NCBI RefSeq assembly: GCF_026191635.1
Contig: NZ_JAKRRW010000028.1
Span: 1-61,168, forward strand
Direction of reading: 5' to 3'
DNA length: 61,168 nt
Origin: Photobacterium obscurum
GTDB taxonomy: Bacteria; Pseudomonadota; Gammaproteobacteria; Enterobacterales; Vibrionaceae
This document shows, one piece after another, positions 27,784-37,235 of this stretch. Made by a program: the position numbers and the translations under genes. Positions within the stretch are counted from its first letter, which is position 1, and each line of letters starts with the position of its first letter. The notes beneath the pieces were generated by a model. It did not search any database. It had not been told where the DNA came from and worked only from the letters and a program-made list of their open reading frames with translations.

Positions 27784-28242
27784 TTACAAAACCTTATCGA
27801 CCCTAACCCCGTCATCAAAATACAGGATCCGGACATGATCACCGCGTTGAAATAACATCTGCTGGTCAACATCCTGGATAACATCAATCAACCTGCCGTC
27901 ATCGGCTTTAATCAATAGCTCCACCAAGCGATAGTTTACGATTTTCTGGCTAGGCTGACGGTTATGGGCAATACTAGCACCGGCCACAGCCCCGACCGCA
28001 GTGGCGACCTCACGTCCGGAACCTCCCCCAAACTGGTTACCAATCAATCCCCCGACAACCCCACCCAACAGTGTCTCCCAACCATTTCGCTGCGAGTTGA
28101 TAACTTCCTGGTGAGTGATGTAACGTACTGTATCGACTTGGCCAAATACCACCTGATTAACCGCTCTGGCCTCATTACGATTGTATGGCGCCGCGGTGGT
28201 AGTTAGAGGAAGTAATAGAAGTAACATTAAAAACGTTCTCAT
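27784..28242 (-). CDS. Glycine-zipper 2TM (17-kDa antigen type) envelope protein
   Basis: A 152-aa secreted protein. A signal peptide (residues 1-18, LLLLLPLTTTAA) lacks a lipobox Cys, so signal peptidase I cleavage is expected. Residues about 60-93 form the paired glycine-zipper segments (LLGGVVGGLIGNQFGGGSGR, TAVGAVAGASIAHN) of the SlyB/Rick_17kDa family, followed by a beta-rich domain (DDGRLIDVIQDVD, FQRGDHVRILYF). Such proteins sit in the outer membrane or periplasm and support envelope integrity. It lies between cydC and aat, divergent from aat over 38 bases. Confidence 0.8.
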   Translation of the reverse strand: MRTFLMLLLLLPLTTTAAPYNRNEARAVNQVVFGQVDTVRYITHQEVINSQRNGWETLLGGVVGGLIGNQFGGGSGREVATAVGAVAGASIAHNRQPSQKIVNYRLVELLIKADDGRLIDVIQDVDQQMLFQRGDHVRILYFDDGVRVDKVL

Positions 28243-28280
28243 AATATAATTTCCTCACAGACAGTAATTTTTGTAATTTT

Positions 28281-28994
28281 ATGGCTATTTATCTGCCGGA
28301 ACTTGATCCGGTTCATACTCATTTTCCTGCACCTGAAACAGCGTTGGATGATCCCAACGGGCTACTGGCCTTTGGTGGCGACCTACGACCAGAGCGCTTG
28401 GTTTCAGCCTACCGCCAAGGTATTTTCCCCTGGTTTTCGGAAGGTGAACCAATTCTTTGGTGGAGCCCAGCCCCGCGTGCTGTCTTCTTGCCTGATCAGT
28501 TTAAGCCAAGCAAAAGTTTGCGTAAATTCTACCGAAAATCAGGGTACCAGATCACCTTGAACCAGGCCTGTCATGATGTAATCCGTCTCTGTGCCGAATG
28601 TCGCGGCCCAGAAGAGACCTGGATCACTAGCGATATGATGCAAGCGTACCAGCTCATGCATAATCTTGGCTACTGTCACTCCGTTGAAGTCTGGCATGAC
28701 GACCAACTGGTCGGTGGCTTGTATGGCATTCAGGTTGGTACGGTATTTTGCGGTGAATCGATGTTCTCGCTGGCAGACAACGCATCAAAGATTGCTTTAT
28801 GGTTCTTCTGCCAACATTTTAGTGCGCATGGCGGTAGCTTAATTGACTGCCAAATTATGAATAGCCACCTGGCCTCATTAGGCGCCGTCGAAATTGACCG
28901 CTCCCCATTCATGGAGTTTTTGCAACAGCAAAGAGATGCCATACTAGAAGAAGGCTGTTACCAACCTCGGGAGCTGCAGCAAGCAAACTCATGA
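28281..28994 (+). CDS. aat: Leucyl/phenylalanyl-tRNA-protein transferase
   Basis: The 237-aa cytoplasmic enzyme adds Leu or Phe to proteins with N-terminal Lys or Arg, marking them for ClpS-ClpAP. The family pattern FPxPxxAL..PNGLLAFGGDL (about residues 15-34), FPWFSEGEPILWWSPAPRAV (about 49-69) and the SMFSLADNASKIAL segment are visible. It overlaps bpt by four bases (ATGA). The ribosome-binding site is weak. Confidence 0.97.
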   Translation: MAIYLPELDPVHTHFPAPETALDDPNGLLAFGGDLRPERLVSAYRQGIFPWFSEGEPILWWSPAPRAVFLPDQFKPSKSLRKFYRKSGYQITLNQACHDVIRLCAECRGPEETWITSDMMQAYQLMHNLGYCHSVEVWHDDQLVGGLYGIQVGTVFCGESMFSLADNASKIALWFFCQHFSAHGGSLIDCQIMNSHLASLGAVEIDRSPFMEFLQQQRDAILEEGCYQPRELQQANS

Positions 28995-29689
28995 CCAGCT
29001 ATAACAAACTTTCGCTTCGAATTGGGTTAACACCCAGTTCAGTATGTAACTATCTGCCTAACGAGCAAGAGCAGCTTGGCGTCGTTATGGATCATCACTG
29101 GCTAACACCACAGGGATACGGCGTACTCATTGCCTCGGGCTATCGTCGTAGTGGTAATGCCGTTTATAGGCCAATGTGCCAGCATTGCCAGGCCTGTACA
29201 CCGCTCCGAGTAGATTGCGAGCACTTTACCCCGTCAAAGAGCCAGAAACGCCAACAGAACCAGATGAAGACTTTGCGCTGGGAGTTTAAAACCAAGCTCG
29301 ACAGCAACTGGTTCGCCCTGTATGAAAAATATATCCGAGTACGCCACTCAAATGGCAGCATGTATCCAGCCAACAAAGAGCAGTTTTTCGATTTTTGTAC
29401 TGCAGAATGGATGGACACGCTTTTTTTGCACGTCTATGACGGTGATACCTTAATCGCAGTAGCGGTTACCGATGTCTTAGATGATGCCCTGAGTGCGGTA
29501 TACAGTTTTTTTGAACCAGACTCATCGCTATCGCTCGGTACACTCTGCGTGCTCTATCAAATACAATACGGCAGGCAAACCGGCAGAAAATGGCTTTACC
29601 CCGGCTATCAGATCGACCGCTGTAATGCGATGAACTATAAGATCCGCTTCAAGCCCTATCAAAAACTACTCAATGGTGGCTGGAAATAA
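28991..29689 (+). CDS. bpt: Aspartate/glutamate leucyltransferase
   Basis: The 232-aa enzyme leucylates proteins with N-terminal Asp or Glu, the second branch of the bacterial N-degron pathway. The N-terminal half carries the Cys-rich YRPMCQHCQACTPLRVD segment (about residues 56-74), and the C-terminal half the GNAT-like LYPGYQIDRCNAMNYKIRFKP motif. It is translationally coupled to aat. It was formerly annotated as arginyltransferase (ate). Confidence 0.95.
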   Translation: MTSYNKLSLRIGLTPSSVCNYLPNEQEQLGVVMDHHWLTPQGYGVLIASGYRRSGNAVYRPMCQHCQACTPLRVDCEHFTPSKSQKRQQNQMKTLRWEFKTKLDSNWFALYEKYIRVRHSNGSMYPANKEQFFDFCTAEWMDTLFLHVYDGDTLIAVAVTDVLDDALSAVYSFFEPDSSLSLGTLCVLYQIQYGRQTGRKWLYPGYQIDRCNAMNYKIRFKPYQKLLNGGWK

Positions 29690-29884
29690 ACCATTGTTGT
29701 CAGTATTGTCTCTTGATTCGCATGAGAATCTGACAAATTCTAGAGAAAATACGTTTTAATACGTCACAATAGCTGACAAAGAGTAACAGCAAGGGTAAAA
29801 TTGCGGCCTAAACTTTACACTCAAACAGTTTCGAGGCATTATCCAGCCCGATCAGAAGAATGGCTGGTAGCCTAAGAGGATTCA

Positions 29885-30103
29885 ATGGCAAAAGAAGACG
29901 TAATTGAAATGCAAGGTACTGTACTTGATACACTACCTAACACAATGTTCCGCGTTGAGCTGGAAAACGGTCACGTAGTTACCGCTCACATCTCTGGTAA
30001 AATGCGCAAGAACTACATCCGTATTCTTACTGGTGATAAGGTGACTGTGGAACTGACTCCATACGACCTAACTAAAGGCCGCATCGTCTTCCGCGCGCGT
30101 TAA
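29885..30103 (+). CDS. infA: Translation initiation factor IF-1
   Basis: A 72-aa single S1/OB-fold protein, MAKEDVIEMQGTVLDTLPN onward, essentially identical to enteric IF-1. It binds the 30S A site with IF-2 and IF-3. It has its own promoter in the 195 bases after bpt and a strong terminator. No tRNA-Ser gene follows, unlike in E. coli. Confidence 0.98.
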   Translation: MAKEDVIEMQGTVLDTLPNTMFRVELENGHVVTAHISGKMRKNYIRILTGDKVTVELTPYDLTKGRIVFRAR

Positions 30104-30130
30104 TCTTGAATCAAGATTAAAGAATACAAA

Positions 30131-30158
30131 TAAAACCCGGCCTATGTGCCGGGTTTTA
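30131..30158 (+). terminator. infA terminator
   Basis: TAAAACCCGGC/GCCGGGTTTTA arms with a six-base loop, followed by TTTTTG. Confidence 0.92.
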
Positions 30159-30171
30159 TTTTTGTAATGAT

Positions 30172-30200
30172 AAAAAATAACCGCCATCAGGCGGTTATTT
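30172..30200 (-). terminator. clpA terminator
   Basis: Perfect 11-base arms AAATAACCGCC/GGCGGTTATTT with a four-base loop. On the minus strand it is followed by TTTTTA; it lies 20 bases after the clpA stop. Confidence 0.85.
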
Positions 30201-30220
30201 CTTAATGAAAACATCGGCAA

Positions 30221-32485
30221 TTAATGTGCGGGTTCCATTTCGCTGCTGAACTGAAAATCCAACTGATCATTTACGATATCAACACGTACCGAACCGCCGT
30301 TGACCAGGCAACCAAACAGCAATTCATTTGCCATTGGCTTCTTCAGGCTATCCTGGATAACACGTGCCATCGGACGCGCCCCCATTGCTTTGTCATAGCC
30401 TTTATTCGCCAACCATTCACGGGCTCCGGACGATACTTCCATAGAAACACCACGCGCATCAAGTTGTGCTTGCAGCTCGACGATGAACTTATCAACCACT
30501 TGCGAAATAACATCTTTCTCCAGATGGTTGAACCAGATAATACCATCTAGGCGGTTACGGAATTCAGGCGTAAACACGCGCTTGATTTCCGACATCGCAT
30601 CAAGGCTGTGATCTTGCTGGATCAAGCCAATCGATTTACGTACCGTCTCTGTTACACCCGCATTGGTAGTCATCACCAGGATAACATTACGGAAGTCAGC
30701 CTTGCGGCCGTTGTTATCGGTAAGCGTACCGTTATCCATCACCTGCAGAAGTAAGTTAAACACATCCGGGTGAGCTTTCTCGATTTCGTCCAGCAGCACC
30801 ACAGAGTGCGGGTTCTTGATCACCGCATCAGTCAGCAAACCGCCCTGATCATAACCGACATAGCCAGGAGGCGCACCGATCAAGCGGCTCACGGTATGAC
30901 GCTCCATGTACTCTGACATATCGAAGCGCAGCAGCTCGATACCCAGCGTACGTGCCAACTGTACCGTCACCTCAGTCTTACCAACCCCTGTAGGACCGGC
31001 AAACAGGAAGGAACCAACCGGCTTATTGTCAGCACCCAAACCAGCACGACTCAGCTTAATGGCCTCAGTCAAGACATCAATGGCCGGATCCTGACCGAAT
31101 ACCAGCATTTTCAGCTTGCTATCCAGTTTCTGCAATACATCTCGATCGCTCGAGGAAACCGACTTCTCAGGGATGCGTGCCATCTTGGCAATCATCGCCT
31201 CGATATCGCTGACATTGACTGTTTTCTTACGTCGGCTGGCTGGCGCCAAGCGACAACGGGCACCGGCTTCATCAATCACGTCAATGGCTTTATCAGGCAG
31301 ATGACGCTCGTTGATGTATTTCGCAGAGAGCTCTACCGCTGCACGGATCGCTTTATTGGTAAAGCGTACCTCATGATGGGCTTCATACTTTGGTTTCAAC
31401 CCCATCAGGATCTTGGTGGTATCGTCCAATGAAGGCTCGACAATATCAATTTTCTGGAAGCGGCGTGACAAGGCACGTTCTTTCTCAAAGATATTGCTGT
31501 ATTCCTGATAGGTCGTTGACCCCATACAGCGAATTTTACCGCTGCTTAGCAATGGCTTGATCAGGTTGGCGGCATCTACCTGTCCGCCTGAAGCAGCACC
31601 GGCACCAATGATAGTGTGGATCTCATCAATGAACAGCACGGCATGATCTTCTTTTTCCAGCTGCTTCAGAATGCCTTTAAAGCGCTTCTCGAAATCACCG
31701 CGGTATTTGGTACCCGCAAGCAAGGAGCCGATATCCAGTGAGTAAATCACACAGTCTTTGATAATATCCGGCACCTGGCCTTCAACGATGCGCCATGCCA
31801 ATCCTTCCGCAATCGCCGTTTTACCGACACCGGCTTCACCGACGAGCAGCGGATTGTTTTTTCTACGCCGACACAGAACCTGCACCGTACGTTCTAATTC
31901 ATGATCCCGCCCAATCAACGGGTCGATACCACCAGCACGCGCCAGCTGGTTAAGATTAGTCGCAAAATTCTCTAGCTTGTCTTCAGCGCTTTGCTCGGCA
32001 CGTGGTTCATCGCCACCGACATCAGAACCGTTAAGATCATCATTGTCGCTGTCTTTGACAGTACCGTGAGAAATAAAGTTAACCACATCAAGGCGGCTGA
32101 TATCGCTTTTCTTCAACAGATAGGCTGCGTGAGACTCTTGTTCACTGAAAATGGCCACCAGCACATTGGCGCCGGTAACTTCACTGCGACCAGAAGACTG
32201 AACGTGGAAGACTGCACGCTGAAGCACACGCTGGAAGCTCAGCGTCGGTTGAGTCTCGCGACTTTCATCGTCAGTCGGAATCAGCGGCGTTGTTTGCTCG
32301 ATGAATGAATCAAGCTCTTTACGTAATGTATCGAGATCCGCGCGACAAGCTAGCAAGGCCTCTTGGGCTGCCGCGTTTTCTAACAATGCCAAGAGCAGAT
32401 GCTCTACAGTCATAAACTCATGGCGCTTTTCCCTTGCCCGTGCAAATGCACCGTTCAAGCTAGCTTCAAGTTCTTTATTTAGCAT
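30221..32485 (-). CDS. clpA: ClpA, ATPase subunit of the ClpAP protease
   Basis: The 754-aa AAA+ unfoldase delivers substrates to ClpP. An N-terminal Clp-repeat domain (about 1-145) that docks ClpS is followed by two ATPase modules with Walker A GEAGVGKT (216-223) and GPTGVGKT (497-504). The ClpP-docking IGL loop is present (SIGLIQQDHS, near 625). It follows clpS on the same strand; AGGTG lies before the ATG. Confidence 0.98.
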   Translation of the reverse strand: MLNKELEASLNGAFARAREKRHEFMTVEHLLLALLENAAAQEALLACRADLDTLRKELDSFIEQTTPLIPTDDESRETQPTLSFQRVLQRAVFHVQSSGRSEVTGANVLVAIFSEQESHAAYLLKKSDISRLDVVNFISHGTVKDSDNDDLNGSDVGGDEPRAEQSAEDKLENFATNLNQLARAGGIDPLIGRDHELERTVQVLCRRRKNNPLLVGEAGVGKTAIAEGLAWRIVEGQVPDIIKDCVIYSLDIGSLLAGTKYRGDFEKRFKGILKQLEKEDHAVLFIDEIHTIIGAGAASGGQVDAANLIKPLLSSGKIRCMGSTTYQEYSNIFEKERALSRRFQKIDIVEPSLDDTTKILMGLKPKYEAHHEVRFTNKAIRAAVELSAKYINERHLPDKAIDVIDEAGARCRLAPASRRKKTVNVSDIEAMIAKMARIPEKSVSSSDRDVLQKLDSKLKMLVFGQDPAIDVLTEAIKLSRAGLGADNKPVGSFLFAGPTGVGKTEVTVQLARTLGIELLRFDMSEYMERHTVSRLIGAPPGYVGYDQGGLLTDAVIKNPHSVVLLDEIEKAHPDVFNLLLQVMDNGTLTDNNGRKADFRNVILVMTTNAGVTETVRKSIGLIQQDHSLDAMSEIKRVFTPEFRNRLDGIIWFNHLEKDVISQVVDKFIVELQAQLDARGVSMEVSSGAREWLANKGYDKAMGARPMARVIQDSLKKPMANELLFGCLVNGGSVRVDIVNDQLDFQFSSEMEPAH

Positions 32486-32532
32486 AAGGCACCTCCCCTA
32501 AATACCACTCAAAATGGCGTGCCGGAAAAAGT

Positions 32533-32853
32533 TTAAGCTTTTTCCATCGTACACAGTAGCGGATGTTCATGCTCCCTTGCATACATCATCACTTGCGCCA
32601 CCTTCGTCTCGGCGACTTCAGCAGTAAAGGTTCCACATACGGCTTTCCCTTCGTAATGTACAGTAAGCATCAACTGCGTTGCTTTCTCCAGATCCATGGA
32701 GAAGAACTTCTGTAACACTTCTATCACAAAATCCATCGGAGTGTAATCATCATTGTTTAAAATTACTTTATACATCGATGGTGGCTTAACCTGAGTATCC
32801 TCCTCGTCTAGTACGTCAGACTCAGGAATAATCCATTCATATAACTTGCTCAT
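32533..32853 (-). CDS. clpS: ATP-dependent Clp protease adaptor ClpS
   Basis: The 106-aa N-degron adaptor recognises N-terminal Leu, Phe, Tyr and Trp and hands substrates to ClpA. The key VILNNDDYTPMDFVIEVL segment (about residues 29-46) with Asn-Asp contacts and the VHYEGKAVCG element are present. It forms a clpS-clpA operon. The nearby aat and bpt make degrons that it reads. Confidence 0.97.
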   Translation of the reverse strand: MSKLYEWIIPESDVLDEEDTQVKPPSMYKVILNNDDYTPMDFVIEVLQKFFSMDLEKATQLMLTVHYEGKAVCGTFTAEVAETKVAQVMMYAREHEHPLLCTMEKA

Positions 32854-33079
32854 AATCTCATCTTAGTCATTTGTTCAAGTGCTTGCTACAACATCTACAT
32901 ATAAACAGGGATTTTATGAAAATGTTATAATATGCACTTGACTGTCTAGCTCTTTTTACTAAAGTGTAACCTGTAGTAGATATTAACTGCATCAAAATAG
33001 CATTAGTATGCAAGTCGTGGTAAAAATAGACGATGCACTAATGCAAAATGGAACTTGAATGCAAAGAGGGATGTAAAGC

Positions 33080-33301
33080 ATGGCAACAGGTACAGTTAAA
33101 TGGTTCAATAACGCAAAAGGTTTCGGTTTTATTTGCCCAGAAAGTGGCGAAGGCGATATTTTTGCACACTATTCAACTATCCAGATGGATGGATACCGAA
33201 CTCTCAAGGCTGGCCAACAGGTCAACTACACAGTAGAGACGGGTCCCAAGGGTTTCCATGCCAGAGAGATAGTCCCCGTTGAAGGTGAGATTGCAAAATA
33301 A
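33080..33301 (+). CDS. cspD: Cold-shock-like protein CspD
   Basis: The 73-aa single cold-shock domain has RNP-1 KGFGFI and RNP-2-like DIFAHY motifs. The E. coli homologue is a stationary-phase inhibitor of replication. It is divergent from clpS across 226 bases, the classical layout. ATG at 33080 gives the family N-terminus MATGTVKWFNNAKGFGFI. Confidence 0.95.
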   Translation: MATGTVKWFNNAKGFGFICPESGEGDIFAHYSTIQMDGYRTLKAGQQVNYTVETGPKGFHAREIVPVEGEIAK

Positions 33302-33329
33302 GCCATTTCAACCTTGTACTTCAAATTCT

Positions 33330-33354
33330 AAGGTGAGCTAATGCTCACCTTTTT
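33330..33354 (+). terminator. cspD terminator
   Basis: AAGGTGAGC/GCTCACCTT arms with a four-base loop and a run of T. Confidence 0.9.
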
Positions 33355-33653
33355 AATATCCATTCTTGCCACATTACCTATCAATCCCTGCAATCCATAT
33401 TATTCACACCACCACGAACTCGCTAGCTTCCCAGCCACCAGAAAAGAAGTGAATAAATCATGAATAACATAGAAAGCTCTTATTAACATTTCTGTTAACA
33501 AGCAGGCGCGCTTTACACACTCACCTTTATCATAAGCTAAAATGTGTCCTGCGAACATCCGCCCTGACTACACATTGGTAGAAATGCGGATAGGCGCACC
33601 AGTTTCAGGCAGTTACAGTGAAAGATGCTAAGATGGTACGTAACGTCAACAAA
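33355..33653. other. cspD-icd intergenic region, nothing recognised
   Basis: About 300 bases with no ORF carrying a ribosome-binding site. A weak ATCCGC/GCGGAT inverted repeat near 33560-33595 has no associated T tract. No function is assigned. Confidence 0.3.
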
Positions 33654-33682
33654 ATAAAAAAGGCTCAGCCGAAGCTGAACCT
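33654..33682 (-). terminator. icd terminator
   Basis: Nine-base arms (33661-33669, 33674-33682) pair with one G-U wobble and a four-base loop; six T then ATTTT follow on the minus strand. Confidence 0.85.
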
Positions 33683-33711
33683 TTCACTTAATAATTCAGA
33701 TGGATAAAAGT

Positions 33712-34965
33712 TTATTTCATTTGCTCAATCATATCATCAGCAAACTCGGAGCACTTACGCAAAGTTGCACCTTCCATCTGGCGCTCAAAGTCATAAGTCA
33801 CAGTCTTGTTGCTGATTGCAGCTTCCATCGAGCTGATAATCAAATCTGCAGCTTCAGTCCAGCCTAGGTGGCGAAGCATCATTTCAGCAGAAAGGATCAG
33901 TGAGCCAGGGTTTACTTTATCCTGACCAGCATACTTAGGTGCCGTACCGTGAGTTGCTTCGAACAGTGCCACACCATCACCGATGTTTGCACCCGGAGCA
34001 ATACCGATACCACCAACCTGCGCAGCCAATGCATCAGAGATGTAGTCACCGTTAAGGTTCATTGTAGCAATGACATCATACTCAGCTGGACGAAGCAGGA
34101 TCTGTTGCAGGAACGCATCAGCAATGCTGTCCTTGACGATGATCTCTTTACCTGTGTTCGGGTTCTTCAGCGTCATCCACGGGCCGCCATCTAGCAGCTC
34201 TGCACCAAACTCAGCCGCCACTTCGTAACCCCAATCTTTGAAGGCACCTTCGGTGAACTTCATGATGTTGCCTTTGTGAACCAGCGTCAGAGAGTCACGA
34301 TCGTTATCGATGGTGTACTGAAGTGCTGCACGTACAAGGCGCTTGGTACCTTCTTCAGAAACCGGCTTAATTCCGATACCACAGTCCTGCGGGAAACGAA
34401 TCTTGGTTGCGCCCATTTCGTCTTGTAGGAATTTGATAACCTTATCAGCTTCCTCGGTTCCTGCCTGGAATTCAACACCGGCATAGATATCTTCTGAGTT
34501 CTCACGGTAAATTACCATGTCTGTCAGATCAGGCCGCTTAAGTGGGCTTGGTACGCCATCAAAATAACGTACAGGGCGAGCACAAATGTACAGGTCCAGC
34601 TCTTGACGTAGGGCAACGTTTAAAGAACGAATACCGCCACCAACAGGTGTCGTCAGAGGGCCTTTGATTGCAACTTTGTATTCACGAATGAAGTCTAAAG
34701 TTTCTTGCGGTAGCCATGCGTCTTCGCCATAAACTTGAGTTGATTTCTCACCGGTATAGATTTCCATCCACTCAATTTTACGATCGCCAGCGTACGCCTT
34801 GTTCACTGCCGCATCGACAACTTTAATCATTGCAGGGCTTACATCAACACCGATACCATCACCTTCGATGTATGGAATTACCGGGTTGTTAGGAACGACC
34901 AGTTTACCTTCTGCGTCAAGAGTAATTTTCTGACCTTCAACTGGTACAACTACTTTACTATCCAT
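33712..34965 (-). CDS. icd: NADP-dependent isocitrate dehydrogenase
   Basis: The 417-aa TCA-cycle enzyme converts isocitrate to 2-oxoglutarate. The regulatory phosphoserine segment GIRSLNVALRQ places Ser114 in the position phosphorylated by AceK in E. coli. The IPYIEGDGIGVDVSPAM start of the fold and the NLNGDYISDALAAQVGGIGIAPGAN motif are intact. It is divergent from rluE over 142 bases. Confidence 0.98.
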   Translation of the reverse strand: MDSKVVVPVEGQKITLDAEGKLVVPNNPVIPYIEGDGIGVDVSPAMIKVVDAAVNKAYAGDRKIEWMEIYTGEKSTQVYGEDAWLPQETLDFIREYKVAIKGPLTTPVGGGIRSLNVALRQELDLYICARPVRYFDGVPSPLKRPDLTDMVIYRENSEDIYAGVEFQAGTEEADKVIKFLQDEMGATKIRFPQDCGIGIKPVSEEGTKRLVRAALQYTIDNDRDSLTLVHKGNIMKFTEGAFKDWGYEVAAEFGAELLDGGPWMTLKNPNTGKEIIVKDSIADAFLQQILLRPAEYDVIATMNLNGDYISDALAAQVGGIGIAPGANIGDGVALFEATHGTAPKYAGQDKVNPGSLILSAEMMLRHLGWTEAADLIISSMEAAISNKTVTYDFERQMEGATLRKCSEFADDMIEQMK

Positions 34966-35107
34966 TTAAATCTCCTAGCGTCCATTTGTTATCTTTTTGT
35001 AAGATGCGGGCAAATCATACTTGAAATTTTATCGATACGCCACTCAGGATATTTTTAGCGTATAATGGGCGTGTCAATTTAGTCACCCCCAGTACAGCAC
35101 GCTACTT

Positions 35108-35755
35108 ATGAAGCCAAACACATCTTCACGTCAACCAAAACGTTCTAATAATGAGCGTAGAGCATCAAGAAAATTAAATAAACCCAAACGACCTCGCGGC
35201 CCGCAAAAGATCATATTATTTAACAAACCTTATAACGTTTTGACCCAGTTTTCTGGCGAGCCAGGGGATAAAACTCTGGCTGACTTTATCCCGGTTAAAG
35301 ATGTTTATCCCGCAGGACGCCTGGATAAAGACAGTGAAGGCTTACTCGTCCTGACCAATGATGGGGTATTGCAGGCTCGCCTGACACAACCTAAATCCAA
35401 ACAGCCGAAAATATATTGGGTGCAGGTTGAAGGGGCGCCAGGAGACGAAGACCTTGAACGCCTGCGCAAAGGTGTCACGCTGAAGGATGGTCCTACCCTA
35501 CCGGCTGGTGTCGAGCGTATCGAACAACCGTCCGTATGGGACCGAAACCCGCCGATCCGCGAGCGCAAAAACATCCCAACCACTTGGTTGGCTATCACCC
35601 TAAAAGAAGGGCGCAACCGTCAGGTTCGCCGCATGACGGCCCACATTGGCTTCCCGACCTTACGCCTGATCCGCTACAAAATGGCAGACTGGAATGTCGC
35701 TGATCTCGCACCAGGCGAATGGCGTGAAGTCACTCAACCGCCTGCCGCAAGATAA
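35108..35755 (+). CDS. rluE: 23S rRNA pseudouridine(2457) synthase
   Basis: The 215-aa RsuA-family enzyme modifies U2457 of 23S rRNA. The catalytic Asp is D73 in AGRLDKDSEGLLVLTND. A highly basic N-terminal tail (residues 1-35) replaces the S4 domain found in RsuA or RluB. The EGRNRQVRRM motif near residue 163 is typical. It precedes mnmA as in enterics, but the nudJ gene found between them in E. coli is not present here. Confidence 0.93.
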   Translation: MKPNTSSRQPKRSNNERRASRKLNKPKRPRGPQKIILFNKPYNVLTQFSGEPGDKTLADFIPVKDVYPAGRLDKDSEGLLVLTNDGVLQARLTQPKSKQPKIYWVQVEGAPGDEDLERLRKGVTLKDGPTLPAGVERIEQPSVWDRNPPIRERKNIPTTWLAITLKEGRNRQVRRMTAHIGFPTLRLIRYKMADWNVADLAPGEWREVTQPPAAR

Positions 35756-35772
35756 GCCAGCTGACAGAAAAA

Positions 35773-35801
35773 TATGCCGGCTGGTATCCCTAGTCGGCAT
35801 A
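35773..35801 (+). terminator. Hairpin after rluE, possible terminator
   Basis: Ten-base arms TATGCCGGCT/AGTCGGCATA pair with one G-U wobble and a nine-base loop. The downstream T tract (CTTTTCTTT) starts several bases late, so it is a moderate candidate. Confidence 0.45.
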
Positions 35802-35872
35802 GCAAAAACTTTTCTTTCCCTGCACGAAAAAGACTACACATTAGCCTCGGCTTCATCTATCATGGCCGCAAA

Positions 35873-35888
35873 AGGCAAACGTTTGCGT
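35873..35888 (+). promoter_or_regulatory. PurR operator upstream of mnmA-hflD-purB
   Basis: AGGCAAACGTTTGCGT matches the 16-bp PurR consensus at nearly every position, with a perfect central GCAAACGTTTGC palindrome. It lies 218 bases upstream of mnmA, in the only promoter region of the mnmA-hflD-purB run. Purine repression through this site is inferred. Confidence 0.75.
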
Positions 35889-36105
35889 CACCACATAAAC
35901 TGAGCTGAGAATTCGAAGGTACATGTACATTTTTGCCGTTACATTGTCGTTTATACGGTTATTTTTCGTTACTTTTCGGGAAATCTTCGAAGTAATCGAG
36001 AAAGACGATAAAATTATTAAAGTGTGATTCTGCTCTCGCTCTGTTTCGCGAAAAAGCTTTCTGTTAGAATTACGCTCTTAACACTATTTACGACTGAAGA
36101 GAAAT

Positions 36106-37221
36106 ATGTCAGATAACAGCCAGAAAAAAGTCATTGTCGGCATGTCCGGCGGCGTTGATTCCTCTGTATCAGCTTACTTACTGCTTCAACAGGGCTACCA
36201 AGTTGAAGGCCTGTTCATGAAGAACTGGGAAGAAGACGATAACGAAGAGTACTGCTCTGCCGCAGAAGATCTCGCTGATGCACAAGCTGTATGTGACAAA
36301 CTGGGTATCCACCTTCATACCATTAACTTTGCTGCTGAGTATTGGGACAATGTCTTTGAGTACTTCCTGGCTGAGTATAAAGCAGGTCGTACCCCTAACC
36401 CTGACATTCTTTGTAACAAAGAAATCAAATTCAAAGCGTTTCTAGAGTTTGCTGATGAAGTTCTGGAAGCCGATTACATTGCTATGGGTCACTACACCCG
36501 CCGCAGCTTCCCTACTGCAGAAGGCGAGAAGCCTCAGATGCTGCGCGGCGTAGATAACAACAAAGATCAGAGCTACTTCCTGTATACCCTTAGCCATGAG
36601 CAAATCGCTCGCAGCCTGTTCCCTGTTGGCGAGCTGGAAAAACCAGAAGTACGCCGTATTGCAGAAGAGCAAGGCCTGATTACCGCGAAGAAGAAAGATT
36701 CAACCGGTATTTGCTTTATCGGTGAACGTAAATTTACCGAGTTCTTAGGCAAATACCTGCCAGCACAGCCGGGCAAGATTGAAACGGCTGACGAAGGCAA
36801 AGTGATTGGTGAGCACCAAGGTCTGATGTACCACACCTTGGGTCAGCGTAAAGGCTTGCACATTGGTGGCCAGAAAGGCGGTGGCGGTAATGAAGATGCT
36901 TGGTACGTTGTCGATAAAGATGTTGAGCGCAACGTACTTATTGTCGGCCAGGGTAAAGATCACCCACGTCTGAAGTCAGACGGTTTGATTGCCGCTCAGC
37001 TACATTGGGTTGACCGTCAACCAATTCGTGAGCCGCTTAAATGTACGGTGAAAACCCGTTACCGTCAGCAAGATATTCCTTGTACTATCATCCCTATCGA
37101 TGATGAGAACATCAAAGTTATTTTTGATGAGCCTCAAATAGCTGTTACTCCTGGCCAGTCCGCTGTGTTCTACAACGGTGAGGTATGTATGGGTGGCGGT
37201 ATTATTGAGCAGCGAATCTAA
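36106..37221 (+). CDS. mnmA: tRNA 2-thiouridylase MnmA
   Basis: The 371-aa enzyme makes 2-thiouridine at the wobble base of tRNA-Lys, Glu and Gln, taking sulfur from IscS-TusABCDE. The PP-loop GMSGGVDSS is at residues 12-20, with catalytic Cys103 (PDILCNKE) and Cys203 (STGICFIGER). It precedes hflD by 14 bases, forming an operon with purB. Confidence 0.97.
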   Translation: MSDNSQKKVIVGMSGGVDSSVSAYLLLQQGYQVEGLFMKNWEEDDNEEYCSAAEDLADAQAVCDKLGIHLHTINFAAEYWDNVFEYFLAEYKAGRTPNPDILCNKEIKFKAFLEFADEVLEADYIAMGHYTRRSFPTAEGEKPQMLRGVDNNKDQSYFLYTLSHEQIARSLFPVGELEKPEVRRIAEEQGLITAKKKDSTGICFIGERKFTEFLGKYLPAQPGKIETADEGKVIGEHQGLMYHTLGQRKGLHIGGQKGGGGNEDAWYVVDKDVERNVLIVGQGKDHPRLKSDGLIAAQLHWVDRQPIREPLKCTVKTRYRQQDIPCTIIPIDDENIKVIFDEPQIAVTPGQSAVFYNGEVCMGGGIIEQRI

Positions 37222-37235
37222 AGGAGTGGTCGCAC

